Positions 35,725 through 46,575 of a DNA stretch of 55,446 bases are shown here, one piece after another. Source of the DNA: Oscillospiraceae bacterium (GTDB taxonomy: Bacteria > Bacillota > Clostridia > Oscillospirales > Ruminococcaceae); assembly GCA_017439985.1 (NCBI GenBank), contig JAFSIC010000054.1, forward strand, positions 1 to 55,446, given 5' to 3'. Within the stretch, counting starts at the first letter, position 1. The number at the start of each line of letters is the position of its first letter. The notes beneath the pieces are model-generated. The model was not told the origin of the DNA and did not search any database. It saw only the letters and a list, made by a program, of their open reading frames with translations. The translations under genes and the position numbers were made by a program.

Positions 35725-36756
35725 ATGAACGACCCACTGAAACAACTGCCCACTCCCCTGTTGAGTTGGTATGAAAAACATCGCCGCATTCTTCCGTGGA
35801 GAGAAGACCCGCAGCCTTATCGCGTTTGGATTTCCGAAATCATGCTGCAGCAGACTCGTGTGGAAGCTGCCCTTCCCTATTTTGAGCGTTTTCTCCGCAC
35901 TCTGCCTGATGTGCAGGCTCTCGCTGACGCTTCGGAAGAACAGCTTCTGAAGCTCTGGGAGGGCTTAGGCTATTACATCCGCGTGCGCAACCTGCAAAAA
36001 GCGGCACAGCGCATTGTCAGCGACTACGATGGTCAGATCCCATCGGATTACAGCACTCTTCTTCGTTTGCCGGGTATCGGAGAATACACTGCCGGAGCCA
36101 TCAGCTCCATTGCTTTTGGAAAGGCAGTTCCTGCCGTTGATGGCAATGTTCTGCGTATCTGCAGCCGTATTTGTGCGGATTCTTCCAATATCATGTCCGC
36201 AAAGGTCAAAAAAGACTATCGTCAGCGTTTGCTGCCGCTGTACGAAGATGTATCCGCCGGCGATCTCACGCAGGCCTTGATGGAGCTTGGAGCGACGGTT
36301 TGCCTGCCCAACGGAGAACCTCTGTGCGAGATTTGTCCCGCACGGGAGTTTTGCCTTGCCCATGCGCAGGGCGACCCGCTGGACTATCCTGTAAAGCCCA
36401 CGAAAAAAGCGCGAAAGATAGAGAAACGTACTGTGTGGCTCATCTGTGCTGAGGACAGGATTTTGCTCCACCGACGAGCAGACAAAGGTCTGCTTGCCGG
36501 ACTTTGGGAGCTGCCAAACTGTCTGGAAGGTTCTTCTTTTGATTTTGAACTGCCTTCCGGAATGATAGAAGACTGTGGATCTGCCACTCATGTTTTCTCC
36601 CACATCGAATGGCATATGACAGGCTGCAAGCTGAGCCTCGGCAGGATTTTCTCCGTCCCGCCAGATTGGCGTTGGGTCAGCAAGGAAGAACTGCTGCAGG
36701 AGATCGCCCTCCCCAGTGCTTTCGCTGCTTTTCATCCGAGGAAGTTCCTGCTCTAA
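35725..36756 (+). CDS. mutY: A/G-specific adenine glycosylase
   Basis: Removes adenine mispaired with 8-oxoguanine; base-excision repair. 343 residues. WISEIMLQQTRVE holds the catalytic Glu; the helix-hairpin-helix is LLRLPGIGEYTAGAISSIAF with the catalytic Asp in VPAVDGNVLRI; the 4Fe-4S ligands are C-x6-C-x2-C-x5-C (CLPNGEPLCEICPAREFC). A C-terminal NUDIX-like 8-oxoG recognition domain (LLAGLWELPNCL) follows. GAGGTGAACC precedes the ATG. Confidence 0.97.
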   Translation: MNDPLKQLPTPLLSWYEKHRRILPWREDPQPYRVWISEIMLQQTRVEAALPYFERFLRTLPDVQALADASEEQLLKLWEGLGYYIRVRNLQKAAQRIVSDYDGQIPSDYSTLLRLPGIGEYTAGAISSIAFGKAVPAVDGNVLRICSRICADSSNIMSAKVKKDYRQRLLPLYEDVSAGDLTQALMELGATVCLPNGEPLCEICPAREFCLAHAQGDPLDYPVKPTKKARKIEKRTVWLICAEDRILLHRRADKGLLAGLWELPNCLEGSSFDFELPSGMIEDCGSATHVFSHIEWHMTGCKLSLGRIFSVPPDWRWVSKEELLQEIALPSAFAAFHPRKFLL

Positions 36757-36775
36757 AAAGGAACCCTACCACCCG

Positions 36776-36804
36776 TTTACCTGCCGCCAAAAATATGTTA
36801 TACT
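36776..36804 (+). promoter_or_regulatory. promoter of lipoprotein gene 36838
   Basis: -35 TTTACC (36776-36781), 17-base spacer, -10 TATACT (36799-36804). Confidence 0.65.
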
Positions 36805-36837
36805 TGTTCCATAAAATTTGATTTGTGAGGTAACAGT

Positions 36838-37548
36838 ATGAAGAAAACACTCTCGCTTCTCCTGTCTTTCCTGCTTTTATTAAGCGCTTGCACCGCTCGC
36901 AGCGCGTCCCCTTCCCTCAGCGAAGAAGAAAATGATAAAAAGGAAACGCCTTCTGTTCCAAGCGTATTGGAACAACCTGCAGAGCTTCCTTCTGCCGCTC
37001 CGGAAAACGAAGGAGAAAAGAAGGAAGAAAACAGCGGTGAAGAGGAAGAAGAAACTGCTGATGATGAGCTGGGCAACAGTGCTTCCGGTGTGTTCCGTGT
37101 GCTGAACTCCGGCTATGAGATCACCCTGAAATCTCCGCTCTCCGGTATCTATGACCAAATGGCCGGCGGCTTCTACATTTCCGCTCAGGGTGATGCGGCT
37201 TTCCAGGGGCTTATCTCTTACACTTCCGATGCTGCTGAGGTTAAAAGCATCGAAGATAACATTACCGTCCTCAATGATACGCTGAAAGCAGATGGCAGCG
37301 TCAAAGACTTCAAATTTGATCGTCAGAAGGACGCAGATGGCTTATACTCCATCACATTCAGCTACCGCAACATCGGTGACGAATACAGCGCCAGCGGTTA
37401 CAACTACGTTCTGTATCGCCAGACAGACAGCGGCATGATCACAGTCATGTTTAGCGCGCAGGACAGCAGCTATGAATCCACCATCCAGAGCGCGTTCCAG
37501 TCCGTTCAGCCTGCCACCACTGAGGCCGTTGATCCACCGACCCGCTAA
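36838..37548 (+). CDS. lipoprotein of unknown function with acidic linker
   Basis: 236 residues. Signal KTLSLLLSFLLLLSAC gives the lipidated Cys18. Residues 22-80 are an acidic, Pro/Glu-rich linker (PENEGEKKEENSGEEEEET), then a globular domain of about 150 residues beginning SASGVFRVLNSGYEITLKSPLSGIYDQM. The domain resembles small surface-exposed beta/alpha stress domains but I do not recognise it. The cell-wall-spanning linker suggests that it is displayed outward. Own promoter and a terminator afterward. Confidence 0.8.
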   Translation: MKKTLSLLLSFLLLLSACTARSASPSLSEEENDKKETPSVPSVLEQPAELPSAAPENEGEKKEENSGEEEEETADDELGNSASGVFRVLNSGYEITLKSPLSGIYDQMAGGFYISAQGDAAFQGLISYTSDAAEVKSIEDNITVLNDTLKADGSVKDFKFDRQKDADGLYSITFSYRNIGDEYSASGYNYVLYRQTDSGMITVMFSAQDSSYESTIQSAFQSVQPATTEAVDPPTR

Positions 37549-37555
37549 ACAGCAC

Positions 37556-37585
37556 AAAAGCACAGCCTTTCGGCTGTGCTTTTTC
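37556..37585. terminator. bidirectional terminator, lipoprotein / transglutaminase gene
   Basis: Stem GCACAGCC / GGCTGTGC with loop TTTC; A4 before and T5 after, serving the converging genes. Confidence 0.88.
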
Positions 37586-37587
37586 TT

Positions 37588-40116
37588 TTAGTTCAGTTCA
37601 TTGAAGATTTTCAGGATCAAATCACCCAAACCTACGTTGTAACCACTGGAACCATAGATTCCGTTGAGCCCTTCGCTGCAGAGTACAACGATCGGCAGTT
37701 TATCGGGATCGATGTACATTCTTCGTGCCAGCATGGACATGGTGTCGCGGAAGTCGTCATAAAGAACCACAATGCCCGGAATATGCTCCAGGGCGCGATG
37801 GATCCTTGCGTCCTGCAATGCATCTTTGGATTTGAGCACAAAGAAAATGTTCGCGTTGAGCTTAGAGAAACCGTCACGCAAGTCCTCCATCTCGTTGAGG
37901 ATATGCTCCGTCGGCTCCTTACCCTCTTCCAACCAGAGGAACAGATTGGCGCGACCTGCGCTCTGCTCTGCCATCGAGCAGGCTTTCCCCTCCTCTGTGT
38001 ATAAGTTGAAATCGGGAATCGGCTTATCGGACAGCAGGTCGGTCAGCTTCGCTTTGCGCTGACGGATGCATAAGCGGTCACCGTTCTGTTTCAGCTCAAA
38101 ACGATATTCCTTGGCAAACAGTGCACCGGTCGGCATACGTTTGCAGGTCAGCAGACGGTACTGCCCCGGAGCCAGCTGCAACGGCAACTGATTGCCTGTC
38201 CACTTCTCTGCCGAGAGATCCAGCGTCACATATTCCCCCTGCTCCAAGCGCGCCAGAGACCAGTTCTGACTGTAGATCCACGGCTCTGTTTCTTCACTTT
38301 CCAAGAGGAAGTTCAGTAATTGTCCTTCCTGTTTTGACATTGCATCGGTAAACGCTGCAATTTCTCCATTCCAAAACTGCGGACGCTGATCGTCCGGTGC
38401 CAGACGGGCAGGAATGCCCAGACTGCGGCAGATCGCCACAAAAAGACTGTACTGAGAACGCTGATTGCCGCTTCTGATTTGAAGTGTAGCCAGCGGTGTG
38501 GTCAGCAGGTCAGAATGTTCCTGCTTCGGCTGATGGATAATATGGTGCCGGATCCACTCACCGATCGTTGTCGGATCAGCGAGGAACTTCGCCTTCTCTT
38601 CATCGGTAAACTGCTGAGGCAGAGCTTTTCTCCAAGGTTTGAGGACCTCTCTGCCGATACGTGGATTCATCAAATAAGGTATAAACAGTTCCTGCGGACA
38701 AGCAGCTTCAAAGCGTAACGCCTCATCATAAGCTTCCTGCAAAAGCTCCGCCTTGCAGTCATAAAGATCCTTTTCTGTCAGGGCTTCCAACAGGGATAAC
38801 TTCATATCAAGGCAGCCATCATCAAGGAAAGTCAGCAGTTCCTGCTCGTTGCCATAGCTGCCTGCCAAAAGACGTGCTCCGCGTTTGGCCGTTTCTTCCG
38901 CCCATCCGCGCTGAAGCAGCAGCTGTTCACTTTGCTGTTCATTGAGATAAGCCGCTTCTTTCTGACGACGTTTCTCCACCGCCGCATCGAACTTCTTCTG
39001 CCGCAGCAATTTCACTTCCTCACTCTGTGGATGGAGGTAGCTCATATTATCTCTTGGCGGCTGCATATCAAAATCAATGCCGTTCCGCTCCTGTGCTTCA
39101 TACAACTGTGCTTCTCCGAAGTCGATCAAGATCTCCTGCTCTTTTCGCAAATCAATTTTACGAGTCAGGAAACGTCCGTCCTTCACACAGTGCAGATGCA
39201 GATCACCCAAACCGGTCGTCAGGCTGATTTGACCCTTTTCATCGGTGATTTGACGAGAAATCGCTGCAAATTCAGCGTAATTCAGCAGTTCACAGCGCAC
39301 AGTCACTCCCGCAAGCGGCTTTGTATCTTCTGTCACAGTGACTATCAGTTTTTTAGTGTCCGCATAGCGCGGCAGCTGATTCCATAAGCTCATACAGCCA
39401 TCGTCGGAAATCAGTTCCTCCTGCATACCCACAGGGCCGAAGGTTCTGCTGTGCACCAGCATCGCACGGGAGGCCGCCGCCATAAACCAGCCGCGGTTCA
39501 GACTTTCTTCCGGCTCGCAGGCACCAAGATACTGCCAGCGTCCGTCGCAGAACAGCTCCACCCAAGCGTGGTTATCATCACAATGCGGCCACTTCGGCGC
39601 ATAGACCTGACGGGCAGGGATACCCACTGCGCGCAGAGCATTGACGGCGAACATGGATTCCTCCCCACAGCGGCCAAAGGCGCAGCGAAGAACAGTCTCG
39701 GGAGAGGCGGTACGCTCATCGGTCAGGCGATACGTTGCCTCCTCCAGACACCAGTAATTGATGATTTTTGCCGCTTCTTCCATGGATTTGTCCTGTACCA
39801 GCGGCCAGAGTTTTTCATAAAACAGCGCTCTGCAGTCACTGATCTCCTCATCGTTGACACGATGGAAGAGAACCTGATTAAGATAGAACTCCTCGCTCAA
39901 ATCGCGGCACCAAGGCACATTTTCCCGCAGAAAACGTCCGTGGGATGCAAAGCCTTCAAACAATTCGGGCGGATAGTTTGCGGCGTCACTGAGGGGCATA
40001 GAGGCATAAAGATACTCAAGCTCCTCTCGATAGCGACTCGCCGTTACAAAGGAGCGAATCTCTTGCTCCCGCTGTGCAAACAGCGGACAGCGTTGTTCAA
40101 ATGCGTCCCGAATCAT
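37588..40116 (-). CDS. transglutaminase-like / thioredoxin-like fusion protein
   Basis: 842 residues, no signal peptide, so cytoplasmic. In order: a helical domain (1-130); a papain-like transglutaminase core with Cys150 in FGRCGEESMF, His183 in DDNHAWVELF and GACEPEE after it in place of the usual Asp; a beta domain with LAGVTVRCELLNYAEF, similar to carboxypeptidase-regulatory/CNA-type folds (about 265-330); a long linker; and a C-terminal thioredoxin-fold stretch (from about 700: DFNLYTEEGKAC, then FFVLKSKDALQDARI and LPIVVLCSEGLNGIYG) without a CxxC. It is one base after cutC (TAG-C-ATG), so translation is coupled. Function unknown. Confidence 0.85.
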   Translation of the reverse strand: MIRDAFEQRCPLFAQREQEIRSFVTASRYREELEYLYASMPLSDAANYPPELFEGFASHGRFLRENVPWCRDLSEEFYLNQVLFHRVNDEEISDCRALFYEKLWPLVQDKSMEEAAKIINYWCLEEATYRLTDERTASPETVLRCAFGRCGEESMFAVNALRAVGIPARQVYAPKWPHCDDNHAWVELFCDGRWQYLGACEPEESLNRGWFMAAASRAMLVHSRTFGPVGMQEELISDDGCMSLWNQLPRYADTKKLIVTVTEDTKPLAGVTVRCELLNYAEFAAISRQITDEKGQISLTTGLGDLHLHCVKDGRFLTRKIDLRKEQEILIDFGEAQLYEAQERNGIDFDMQPPRDNMSYLHPQSEEVKLLRQKKFDAAVEKRRQKEAAYLNEQQSEQLLLQRGWAEETAKRGARLLAGSYGNEQELLTFLDDGCLDMKLSLLEALTEKDLYDCKAELLQEAYDEALRFEAACPQELFIPYLMNPRIGREVLKPWRKALPQQFTDEEKAKFLADPTTIGEWIRHHIIHQPKQEHSDLLTTPLATLQIRSGNQRSQYSLFVAICRSLGIPARLAPDDQRPQFWNGEIAAFTDAMSKQEGQLLNFLLESEETEPWIYSQNWSLARLEQGEYVTLDLSAEKWTGNQLPLQLAPGQYRLLTCKRMPTGALFAKEYRFELKQNGDRLCIRQRKAKLTDLLSDKPIPDFNLYTEEGKACSMAEQSAGRANLFLWLEEGKEPTEHILNEMEDLRDGFSKLNANIFFVLKSKDALQDARIHRALEHIPGIVVLYDDFRDTMSMLARRMYIDPDKLPIVVLCSEGLNGIYGSSGYNVGLGDLILKIFNELN

Positions 40117-40117
40117 G

Positions 40118-40864
40118 CTATTCCCCCGCTTTCTCCAGAATGGCTTTGGCTCTTGCTACTTCTTCCCCATCACAGCGCCAAAGCACGAACTCACTCATCA
40201 TCGGCAGTCCCATTGGCACGCCCTCGCGGCGATAGTTCATCGGGCTGTCTACAACCTTTTTGGCTGACATATGATAGGCTTTTGCGCCGCATTCCAATAG
40301 TTGAGGCAGATTCTTGGAGGAAACGCCACTGCCGGGCATAATGCAAATGTCGCCGGCTTCATGCACAAGCTGTTTCAACAAATCCAAGCCCTCCTGTGCA
40401 GAAGCTTTCTGTCCGGAAGTCAGAATAGTTGAAACACCCAGACGTTTGCAGGTTTCAAGAGCTTCCATCGCATCTACGGTCACATCAAAAGCACGATGGA
40501 AGGTCACAGGAAGGTCTCCTGCTGCCTGCATCAGCAGAGCCATACGCTCCTCATCGATGCTGCCGTCCTCTTTCAGCACACCAATGACGATACCGTCAGC
40601 CCCCGCCTCTCGGAAGAGCAGCACATCTGCCAGCAGGATCTCAAACTCATCCTCACTGTAACAGAAATCACCAAAGCGCGGACGCAGCAGCACATTGATT
40701 TTTGTTCCATAGGGAGCAACCTTTTTCTTCACACGATAAAACAGGTTGATATCCGGCGTTGTACCGCCAATAAGCAGATTGGCACAAAGCTCCAGACGGT
40801 CTGCTCCGTTTTGTGCGGCAGTTACAGCCGATTCCACGCAGTCAACACAGCATTCCAACAGCAT
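40118..40864 (-). CDS. cutC: CutC family protein
   Basis: TIM-barrel protein of 248 residues, annotated in other organisms as a copper homeostasis protein, though its biochemical role is disputed. MLLECCVDCVESAVTAAQNGADRLELCANL and the later GADGIVIGVLKEDGSIDEERM, VTFHRAFDVT, ILTSGQKASAQEGLDLL and IMPGSGVSSKNLPQLLE are the family signatures. I chose ATG 40864, nine bases after AAGGAG. It leads a two-gene operon with the transglutaminase-like fusion. No metal-responsive site is recognised upstream. Confidence 0.95.
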   Translation of the reverse strand: MLLECCVDCVESAVTAAQNGADRLELCANLLIGGTTPDINLFYRVKKKVAPYGTKINVLLRPRFGDFCYSEDEFEILLADVLLFREAGADGIVIGVLKEDGSIDEERMALLMQAAGDLPVTFHRAFDVTVDAMEALETCKRLGVSTILTSGQKASAQEGLDLLKQLVHEAGDICIMPGSGVSSKNLPQLLECGAKAYHMSAKKVVDSPMNYRREGVPMGLPMMSEFVLWRCDGEEVARAKAILEKAGE

Positions 40865-40901
40865 AACAAACGCTCCTTTCAAGCAATCGTTTCATGATTT
40901 C

Positions 40902-40930
40902 AGTATAGCAAAGCGAACTGCTTCTTGCAA
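40902..40930 (-). promoter_or_regulatory. sigma-A promoter of cutC operon
   Basis: Minus strand: -35 TTGCAA (40930-40925), 17-base spacer, -10 TATACT (40907-40902). Just upstream are repeated TGTGCA words (40931-40945) and, further off, TTTTACACA twice (40999-41018). Confidence 0.75.
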
Positions 40931-41026
40931 TGTGCAAAATGTGCATTTTATATGTAAACTCCTCTATAGCAACTCTTATATGAAAAGTTCCCATTTCTTT
41001 TACACATTTTACACATGATAATGCGT

Positions 41027-41096
41027 TGCTCGAAGTGCGGAAGGCAAACGAAAAGCCTCCGACAGAAGTCGGAGGCTTTTCTACTTAACAAGGGAG
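41027..41096. repeat. duplicated terminator-bearing repeat, copy 1
   Basis: About 70 bases, from TGCTCGAAGTGCGG to AACAAGGGAG, containing the hairpin AAAAGCCTCCGAC-AGAA-GTCGGAGGCTTTT (arms 13 bp). Copy 2 begins 133 bases later and differs by one substitution and one single-base gap. Confidence 0.93.
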
Positions 41097-41159
41097 TGCG
41101 GCGGCGTCTTACTTTCTGCTTATCGCCCCTCTTTGTCGCCGCCTCTCACTTCTTCGCGA
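41097..41159. other. spacer between terminator repeats, with inverted GGCGGCG / CGCCGCC
   Basis: GCGGCGGCG at 41098 can pair with CGCCGCC near 41138, closing a loop of about 30 bases; no gene visible. Confidence 0.5.
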
Positions 41160-41228
41160 TGCTCGAAGTGCGGTAGCAAACGAAAAGCCTCCGACAGAAG
41201 TCGGAGGCTTTTCTACTTAACAAGGGAG
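41160..41228 (-). repeat. duplicated terminator-bearing repeat, copy 2 (terminator of OppA-like gene)
   Basis: Near-identical to copy 1, including the 13-bp-arm terminator hairpin, and closest to the stop of the minus-strand substrate-binding protein gene at 41252. A second stem, ACTTAACA / TGTTAAGT, lies at 41215-41238. Confidence 0.93.
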
Positions 41229-41251
41229 ATTGTTAAGTGTGAGATTTGAAA

Positions 41252-43249
41252 TTAAGCGTTTGCAGCAGCTGCTGCAGCCATTTCTTCGGTGGTGTAACCA
41301 TTTACGTTGGTTTCCCAGTTCTTCATCTTGTCGTTCTGGCAACCGAAGATAGCGTTCATGCGGCTGTAGTAGTTAACGCGGGTCAGACCCCAAGATACAC
41401 CGTAGTAAGCAGGCATGGTCAGTACATTTTCAATCATGTAAGCCTCTGCTTCAGCGAATGCCTGCAGACGAGCATCGTGGTCGTCAACGATAGCGTCAGC
41501 AGCTTCAACCATAGCGGTGAAGGTTTCGTATGCAGTGAACAGGTCAGCATTGTAGTCGTTTTTCTCCAGAGTCAGCATGTTGTTGTAGGTTTTGTAGTTA
41601 GCGGATTCAGACAGGATTTCCTGGCCCAGGTAGTTTACAGGGTCAGCGTAGTCTGCGCCCCAACCGTTAATGCTAATGGAGAACAGTCTTGGGTTACGAA
41701 CTTCCTGAGAGAAGGAAGAAACGTAGGTGCAGATGTTCAGTTTGATGTAGTCATCGCCGAGGCAATCTTTGAATGCCTGAGCCAGAACGTTAGCGGTGTC
41801 CAGGGCAGTCTGGTTAGAACCAGAGATGTAGTAGTCAAATTCTACTGGGAAAGTAACGCCGATAGCAGTCAGTTCTTCGATAGCCTGTGCTTTCAGTGCT
41901 GCTGCTTTGTCTGCATTCAGACGAACAGGGGTTTCGCCGTTGTAAGCTGGCAGACCCAGTTCATCGCGAACCAGCTGGGTGTAATCGGTACCGTCGGTGG
42001 TGTAGATCAGACCCTTCATGGTGTATGCATCGTTTTCACAGGACAGTGGGTGGATGGAGTTAGTTCTCTGTAAGTAAGTGGTGAGATCCAGACCATAGTA
42101 GATGGACTGACGGAAAGCAGTGTTAGCGATTGCTTTGTTGTAGTTTACATCTTCAGTACCGTCTTCATTGTTTTTGTAGAAGTTGATGTGGAACTGATAA
42201 GCGTAAGAGGTTGCTGGCTGTTCAACCAGGTAGTTGTAGAATTTGTGATCTTTGTTGTTGTAGATGGTGTTCAGAGTAGATTCGGTCAGAGAGCACATAT
42301 CGATCTCGCCGTTTTCATACAGCTGATAAGCAACTTCGTTGGAGTCGAGCATCTTAACGGTAACGGTATCGAAGAGAGTAGCTTCGGTATCCCAGTAATG
42401 TGGGTTTTTGGTGAATACTTTTTCGTTGCCGTGTACGAAGGTGGTCATGGTGTAGCAGCCGTTGTACCAGTAGTTGGTGTTATCCATAGCCATTACGCCT
42501 TCAACGCCCAGTTCATCAACCATGCCCTGTGGCATTGGGTACAGACCAGCCCATGCTGGGAAGGATGGGAAGTATGGTTTTTCGGTTGGGCAGTGGTAAA
42601 CCAGAGTCAGTTCGTCTGGGCATTCAATACCAACCATTTCCATGAATTTGGAACCTTCAGAAGCATCCAGAGCCCAAGCATCAGCTTCAGACAGTTCTTT
42701 GGTGTAAGCCAGGTAATCAGCAGCACCAGCAATCATGTCAGATGGCTGAGAGGTATGAGCGGTTTTGTTTTTGTGGTAGTTCATTACCCATTCCAGAGCT
42801 ACTGCCCAGTCGTGGGAGGTAACATCGCCTTTGATGTTGCCGTTCATGTCTACCCATTTAACACCTTCACGCAGGTGGAAGGTCCAGGTCAGACCATTGT
42901 CGTTGGTTTCCCAGGATTCAGCGATTGCAGGAACAACGTTACCTTTGGTATCAACTTCTACCAGAGAGTCGATCATGTTGGTCAGGTTCTCAAAGTCAGA
43001 GAAGGTGGTGGAGTAGAGAATGTTGAAGGTCTCAATCTCACGGGTTGCCAGACGACCGATTACCAGGTCGGTAATTGGTTCAGCTTCTGGAGCAGCTGGA
43101 GTGGATGGAGCTGGGGTTGCAGGAGTGGTAGCTTCTGGAGTGCTTGGAGCAGCTGGAGTCTCTGCAGGAGCCTGGGTGGAACCGCAAGCAGACAGAGTCA
43201 TAGCAGCAGCAAGAGCCAGTGCCAGCACTTTAGTCAGTTTTTTGGACAT
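41252..43249 (-). CDS. peptide/oligopeptide ABC transporter substrate-binding lipoprotein (OppA-type)
   Basis: 665 residues, SBP_bac_5 family. Lipoprotein signal KKLTKVLALALAAAMTLSAC; then a linker rich in Ala, Pro, Thr (PAETPAAPSTPEATTPATPA) and a two-lobed binding domain with ESWETNDNGLTWTFHLREGVKW and GCYTMTTFVHGNEKVFTKNPHYW, typical of peptide binding. No permease or ATPase gene is adjacent, so it is an orphan and must use components encoded elsewhere. ATAAGGAGGAATTTGCT precedes the ATG at 43249; the longer frame in front lacks a site. It ends in a row of alanines (MAAAAAANA). Confidence 0.95.
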   Translation of the reverse strand: MSKKLTKVLALALAAAMTLSACGSTQAPAETPAAPSTPEATTPATPAPSTPAAPEAEPITDLVIGRLATREIETFNILYSTTFSDFENLTNMIDSLVEVDTKGNVVPAIAESWETNDNGLTWTFHLREGVKWVDMNGNIKGDVTSHDWAVALEWVMNYHKNKTAHTSQPSDMIAGAADYLAYTKELSEADAWALDASEGSKFMEMVGIECPDELTLVYHCPTEKPYFPSFPAWAGLYPMPQGMVDELGVEGVMAMDNTNYWYNGCYTMTTFVHGNEKVFTKNPHYWDTEATLFDTVTVKMLDSNEVAYQLYENGEIDMCSLTESTLNTIYNNKDHKFYNYLVEQPATSYAYQFHINFYKNNEDGTEDVNYNKAIANTAFRQSIYYGLDLTTYLQRTNSIHPLSCENDAYTMKGLIYTTDGTDYTQLVRDELGLPAYNGETPVRLNADKAAALKAQAIEELTAIGVTFPVEFDYYISGSNQTALDTANVLAQAFKDCLGDDYIKLNICTYVSSFSQEVRNPRLFSISINGWGADYADPVNYLGQEILSESANYKTYNNMLTLEKNDYNADLFTAYETFTAMVEAADAIVDDHDARLQAFAEAEAYMIENVLTMPAYYGVSWGLTRVNYYSRMNAIFGCQNDKMKNWETNVNGYTTEEMAAAAAANA

Positions 43250-43362
43250 AGCAAATTCCTCCTTATAAAATAAAACAACTATGTTCCGGTAAAATCTCCC
43301 TGCCGGAACTACTTCAGGCGGCAGTTTTGGTGGACACTGCACAATTCCTAAAGTTCGCTCAC

Positions 43363-43391
43363 ATTTTAGCACTATCAGATTTTGTTGTCAA
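43363..43391 (-). promoter_or_regulatory. sigma-A promoter of OppA-like gene
   Basis: Minus strand: -35 TTGACA (43391-43386), 17-base spacer, -10 TAAAAT (43368-43363). The leader is about 105 bases long, with a 6-bp stem (TTCCGG / CCGGAA) near 43290-43315. Confidence 0.85.
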
Positions 43392-43605
43392 TAATTATGA
43401 ATGAAGTTTTAACGAAATACCTAATGAAGTGGAATAAAACATGACATTCTCTATAAGCTTAATTTTCACTTTATGGCTTTTTTATGCGTTTTTTGTTTGT
43501 TTTCCCTATTTTTTGAAATATGTTTACCTTATGCAACTTCATACATGTAGATCATTTCTGTACAAAATCCACAAGGAAACAGCGCTTTGTATCGCGATTC
43601 TTTCG
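43392..43605. other. A+T-rich intergenic region, OppA-like gene / queA
   Basis: No ORF with a ribosome binding site, and no clear terminator. It only separates two divergent promoters. Confidence 0.5.
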
Positions 43606-43634
43606 TTGCAATCCTGTCCATTATTTTGTATAAT
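43606..43634 (+). promoter_or_regulatory. sigma-A promoter of queA-tgt operon
   Basis: -35 TTGCAA (43606-43611), 17-base spacer, -10 TATAAT (43629-43634). A second, weaker one (TTGATA-17-TATAGA, 43638-43666) overlaps the leader. Confidence 0.8.
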
Positions 43635-43681
43635 AAATTGATAGGCTATTATTTCATTTATATAGAAGAAAGGATATCGTT

Positions 43682-45875
<2,194 letters not shown>

Positions 45876-45888
45876 GGGAGGCATTGTT

Positions 45889-46533
45889 ATGACAGAAAAC
45901 GAACTGATCTTCGACCCAAACCAGACTCCTTGCATGGACGGCTGGAATGCTATCACAGAAGCCTTCCTCGGTCTCTATCCGAATCAGGCAGAGCCAAAGC
46001 ACTTCGCTCCTGAACTGCCTTACGCTATGGGCGGCGATGATCCGCTGGATGGCGTCAGCGCTTACGACGGCGGCGATTTCTGGCACTTTGTCAGCTACGG
46101 TCTCTCTGAACTCTATGCTAAGGAATCTGAGGACAAAGAGCTGAGCGGTATGGGCTTTGAGCTGACCCTGAAGCTCTCCAAAAACGCACTCCCTGACGAA
46201 GAAGCTGAGCTGGAGAATATCGCTGCTCTCATGCAGTCTCTGGCAGAACTCTGCTTCGAGCAGGAGGATGTCATCTCCCCTTACGAGTACATCTACACCG
46301 GCCAGGAGGAAGGTGTGGACACCGATTCCAAATCCAAAATCTGCGGCTTTATCACCCTGCCGGACGAGTTGGGCACCATCTCCACTCCAAACGGTAAACT
46401 GAGCTTCGTAAAACTCATCGGCGTGACCAATGCGGAACTGAAACCGGTTCTGGATGGTCACTGGTCTGTGAAAGACTTAGCTGACAAGCTTGGTACCGAC
46501 TGCACCGACTACGGCAGAAAATCCTTACTGTAA
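45889..46533 (+). CDS. Suppressor-of-fused (SUFU) domain protein
   Basis: 214 residues. The whole length matches the bacterial SUFU domain: DGWNAITEAFLGLYPNQAEPKHF, YAMGGDDPLDGVSAYDGGDFWHFVSYGLSELYAKESEDKE, then PYEYIYTGQEEGVDTDSKSKICGFITLPDELGTISTPNGK and FVKLIGVTNAEL. In animals SUFU restrains Gli factors; in bacteria the domain also occurs as an immunity protein in polymorphic-toxin systems. No toxin gene is adjacent, and it is encoded 13 bases after tgt with AAGGGAGGCATTGTT ahead, so a housekeeping role cannot be excluded. A terminator follows. Confidence 0.9.
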   Translation: MTENELIFDPNQTPCMDGWNAITEAFLGLYPNQAEPKHFAPELPYAMGGDDPLDGVSAYDGGDFWHFVSYGLSELYAKESEDKELSGMGFELTLKLSKNALPDEEAELENIAALMQSLAELCFEQEDVISPYEYIYTGQEEGVDTDSKSKICGFITLPDELGTISTPNGKLSFVKLIGVTNAELKPVLDGHWSVKDLADKLGTDCTDYGRKSLL

Positions 46534-46534
46534 C

Positions 46535-46566
46535 AAAAAAGCACCATCGAATGATGGTGCTTTTTC
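46535..46566. terminator. bidirectional terminator, SUFU gene / glsA
   Basis: Stem GCACCATC / GATGGTGC, loop GAAT; A6 before, T5 after. Confidence 0.9.
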
Positions 46567-46575
46567 TATTTCGGT

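Noticed and set aside
41027-41228. CRISPR-like array
   Set aside because: There are only two copies, they hold a terminator hairpin, and no cas genes are near.
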